From: Pseudomonadota bacterium
Lineage (GTDB): Bacteria; Pseudomonadota; Gammaproteobacteria; Burkholderiales; Ferrovaceae
Reading direction: 5' to 3'
NCBI GenBank assembly: GCA_021804345.1
Contig: JAJZHV010000079.1
Span: 1 to 5,842 of the forward strand
DNA: 5,842 nt
The notes under the pieces were generated by a model. The model made no database searches, had not been told where the DNA came from, and saw nothing but the letters and a program-made list of their open reading frames with translations. The position numbers and the translations under genes were made by a program. This document shows positions 5,528-5,842 of this stretch, one piece after another. Every line of letters starts with the position of its first letter. The first letter of the stretch is position 1.

Positions 5528-5842
5528 ATGAAAAAACTCACCCATCACCTGTACTTCTGGGTCCTGTTGGCCATTCTGGCAGGTGCGCTGTTCGGTTTCA
5601 TCTCCCCCAAGGAAGCAGTGGGGCTCAAGCCCTTTGGTGATGGCTTCATTGCCCTGGTGAAAATGATGATCGCACCCGTCATTTTTTGTACAGTGGTGCT
5701 GGGAATTGCGGGTGCCGGCGACATGAAGAAGGTGGGTCGGGTGGGTGGCAAGGCCCTGCTGTATTTTGAGGTGGTCTCCAGCCTAGCGCTGGTCATTGGC
5801 ATGGTCGTCATGAATACCTTGCAACCGGGCAAAGGCTTCAAT
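5528..5842 (+). CDS. dctA: C4-dicarboxylate transport protein DctA (N-terminal part, cut by window edge)
   Basis: The first 105 codons of a dicarboxylate/amino acid:cation symporter (DAACS family) are open to the right edge; full members have about 420-450 residues. DctA takes up succinate, fumarate and malate across the inner membrane with cations. Seen: hydrophobic segments at about residues 8-25, 39-63 and 76-98; the family block [20 protein letters not shown] (43-62); the loop [18 protein letters not shown] (64-81); and the LQPGKGFN end (98-105). The [10 protein letters not shown] block and the VGRVGG...LLYFE wording fit DctA better than the glutamate carrier GltP, but the substrate-deciding C-terminal half lies outside the window. 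The start at 5528 matches the usual MKK-start; only a weak GGA (5516-5518) precedes it. It is transcribed divergently from pcm. Confidence 0.93.
   Translation, partial: MKKLTHHLYFWVLLAILAGALFGFISPKEAVGLKPFGDGFIALVKMMIAPVIFCTVVLGIAGAGDMKKVGRVGGKALLYFEVVSSLALVIGMVVMNTLQPGKGFN

Noticed and set aside
5305..5541. Upstream extension of the pcm frame (79 extra codons to ATG 5541, or ATG 5340)
   Set aside because: Family members begin at the MNIEQARFNM methionine; the extension crosses the likely promoter and runs into the dctA start.
5545..5841. Minus-strand open frame antisense to dctA
   Set aside because: The plus strand encodes conserved DctA membrane segments here; the antisense product looks like a mirror of them with no motif of its own.

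Overview
The window looks like a chromosomal stretch of a Gram-negative proteobacterium, most likely a betaproteobacterium. The GreB N-terminus (MNKAFTRESDQEEE...) and the start of the isoaspartyl-methyltransferase-like protein (MNIEQARFNMVEQQIRPWE...) are, from memory, typical of that class. The waaC/waaA genes require an LPS-bearing outer membrane. No database search was possible, so genus and species are left open.

Layout: six genes lie on the minus strand and one on the plus strand. In the direction of transcription from the right, the minus-strand genes are: a Pcm-like protein methyltransferase (start 5304); a GT2 glycosyltransferase of the WaaE/LgtF (KdtX) type, overlapping the end of pcm; after a gap of about 83 nt, waaC (heptosyltransferase I), waaA (Kdo transferase) and greB (transcript-cleavage factor), joined by two ATGA stop/start overlaps; and, after a 184-nt AT-rich gap, an FkbM-type methyltransferase that runs off the left edge. 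Divergently, at 5528 on the plus strand, begins dctA (C4-dicarboxylate:cation symporter), cut by the right edge.

How the genes fit together: WaaA adds Kdo to lipid A, WaaC adds the first heptose to Kdo, and the GT2 enzyme plausibly adds a hexose to that heptose. The core of the window is therefore an LPS inner-core assembly operon. Pcm-like and GreB are housekeeping proteins carried in the same transcription unit. The FkbM methyltransferase might modify a surface glycan, but its lower GC (about 46% by hand count, against roughly 55-67% in sampled operon lines) suggests a separate origin. dctA is unrelated in function and shares only the divergent promoter region.

I found no RNA genes, CRISPR array, insertion sequence or convincing rho-independent terminator, and nothing that looks like an undescribed system. 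The points most worth a second look are the composition break at fkbM, the absence of a ribosome-binding site at waaC combined with a -10-like box abutting its start codon, and the C-terminal tail of WaaC.
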